From Pseudomonadota bacterium (GTDB taxonomy: Bacteria > Pseudomonadota > Alphaproteobacteria > Rhodobacterales > Rhodobacteraceae), in contig JACZTQ010000040.1 in the NCBI GenBank assembly GCA_022573605.1, forward strand, positions 1 to 15,016: 15,016 bases of DNA, given 5' to 3'. Positions 14,030 through 15,016 of this stretch are shown here, one piece after another (within the stretch, counting starts at the first letter, position 1; each line of letters begins with the position of its first letter). A program made the position numbers and the translations under genes. The notes under the pieces are model-generated. The model was not told the origin of the DNA and searched no databases. It saw only the letters and a list, made by a program, of their open reading frames with translations.

Positions 14030-15016
14030 ATGACAGACGCACTTCACGGGATACGCGTGCTCGATCTGACTGAATATATTGCAGGTCCTTACTGCACCAA
14101 ACTACTCGCGGATTTCGGGGCAGAAGTGATCAAGATTGAGCACCCCGTAAACGGTGACCCGATACGCGACAACCCCCCGTTTTTAAAAGTTGACAACGGC
14201 GAAACGAACGGGATTCTGTTCAACTATCTGAATACAAACAAACGTTCGGTGATGGTCGATATTGGAACCGATTTCGGGAAGGTCATGCTCAAGCGGGCAG
14301 CCCGGCACTGCGACGTGATCGTAGAAAGTTTCAGTTCTGATGAGACGGCATTGCTGGATTTCGATCGGAATGCACTGTTGAGGGATAATCCCGCACTGGT
14401 AGTGACATCCATACCCATGTTCGAAGAGAACAGTCCCTATTCGCACTGGAAATTGTCGGAACTGAGCCTCTACGCGCTCAGCGGGCTGATGGGGTTGGTC
14501 GGTGGGGTCGGCAAGCCGCCAATAAAGGCAGGTGGCAATCAGGGGCAACTCATGGCCGGTGCCCACGCAGCAGCCCTGACACTGTTCGCCTTGCACGGAG
14601 CGATGGTTACGGGTAAAGGCTCATGGATTGAGGCGTCGGCACTCGGATCGTGTGGAAAAATATTTGCGCATATGTCCGAATACACCGGCGTCGGCGCGGA
14701 TTCGTCGGTTGCGCCAGATATCCGGAGAGAACGGCAAAGTTCGGTACTGCCATGCAAAGACGGTTTCATGACCGTTACTTTGTATTACTTTCAAATGAAG
14801 GAATTAGGGGAGCTGCTCGGAATGCCAGCGCTTTCGGAAGACCCCAGGTTTTCGTCCGAAGAAAACCTTCGGACGAACGAACTTGCGTTGAAGGGAGAAA
14901 TAACCAAGTGGCTGGCCACCAGGACCGGCGACGAGGCCCAGCATGAAGCCCAATCACACCGGCTTCTATTTACGAAAGTCAACACTTCACAGGACCTGCT
15001 GGAGTCGGCTCACCTT
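14030..15016 (+). CDS. CaiB/BaiF (class III) CoA-transferase family protein, N-terminal part (cut by window edge)
   Basis: The frame is open for 329 codons from ATG 14030 to the edge. The start GIRVLDLTEYIAGPYCTKLL, then DFGAEVIKIEHP and LNTNKRSVMVDI, is the typical N-terminus of class III CoA-transferases, which move CoA between carboxylic acids. SLYALSGLMGLVG and ALFALHG-type helices follow. At the position of the catalytic Asp of formyl-CoA transferase (the D of SMQDA) this protein has Gly206 in EASALGS, so it may be a non-catalytic subunit or act on another principle. Base composition is visibly lower in G+C than the genes to its left: 25 of 60 bases in 14221-14280, against 39 of 60 in 13081-13140. 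An AAGG sequence lies eight bases before the start. It is separated by 142 bp from a CoA-transferase-like C-terminus, suggesting two adjacent CoA-transferase genes originally. Confidence 0.9.
   Translation, partial: MTDALHGIRVLDLTEYIAGPYCTKLLADFGAEVIKIEHPVNGDPIRDNPPFLKVDNGETNGILFNYLNTNKRSVMVDIGTDFGKVMLKRAARHCDVIVESFSSDETALLDFDRNALLRDNPALVVTSIPMFEENSPYSHWKLSELSLYALSGLMGLVGGVGKPPIKAGGNQGQLMAGAHAAALTLFALHGAMVTGKGSWIEASALGSCGKIFAHMSEYTGVGADSSVAPDIRRERQSSVLPCKDGFMTVTLYYFQMKELGELLGMPALSEDPRFSSEENLRTNELALKGEITKWLATRTGDEAQHEAQSHRLLFTKVNTSQDLLESAHL

Overview
The window looks like chromosomal DNA from a high-GC alphaproteobacterium. The evidence is strong G/C bias at third codon positions, a rhizobial-type glycerol ABC transporter locus (glpD, a DeoR regulator, a glpV-like binding protein, a glpS-like ATPase), and a GC-rich intergenic inverted repeat of a kind common in that class. 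Genus cannot be read from the sequence. Genes are tightly packed, and no gene-free stretch exceeds about 180 bases. I saw no rRNA, tRNA, CRISPR array or insertion sequence.

Layout. (1) 1-1341, minus strand: the N-terminal part of a YadA-type trimeric autotransporter adhesin, cut by the left edge. (2) 1522-7014, minus strand: a gntR/UTRA regulator, then a polar amino acid (HAAT) ABC transporter (ATPase, binding protein, two permeases), then a type-I sulfatase-fold enzyme that resembles phosphonate monoester hydrolases. Two pairs of near-identical operator-like palindromes occur in this block. One pair sits at the binding-protein promoter and the other inside the first codons of gntR, whose transcript looks leaderless. 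(3) 7174-8097, plus strand: serB, divergent from gntR. (4) 8117-8219: a tandem repeat and a long inverted repeat between the convergent serB and glpD. (5) 8247-13887: a glycerol module, with glpD and a DeoR-family regulator on minus, divergent from a glpV-like binding protein and a glpS-like ATPase on plus.

The glycerol operon then breaks. The ATPase reading frame runs into a tail that looks like the C-terminus of a class III (CaiB/BaiF) CoA-transferase, and G+C content drops visibly from there to the right edge. The next gene, 14030 to the edge, is the start of a second CaiB-family protein that lacks the usual catalytic Asp. This is either a real recombination junction that removed the rest of the glycerol transporter or an assembly chimera.

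How the genes may work together. The HAAT system probably imports an amino-acid-like compound. The cytosolic hydrolase at the end of its operon would cleave an ester in it, under control of the GntR protein. The glycerol module would import glycerol and oxidise glycerol-3-phosphate, controlled by the DeoR protein from the divergent promoter. The substrate of the first module is unknown. The most interesting points are the operators embedded in the leaderless gntR, the hydrolase-transporter pairing, the ABC/CoA-transferase fusion, and the hairpins that follow both binding-protein genes.
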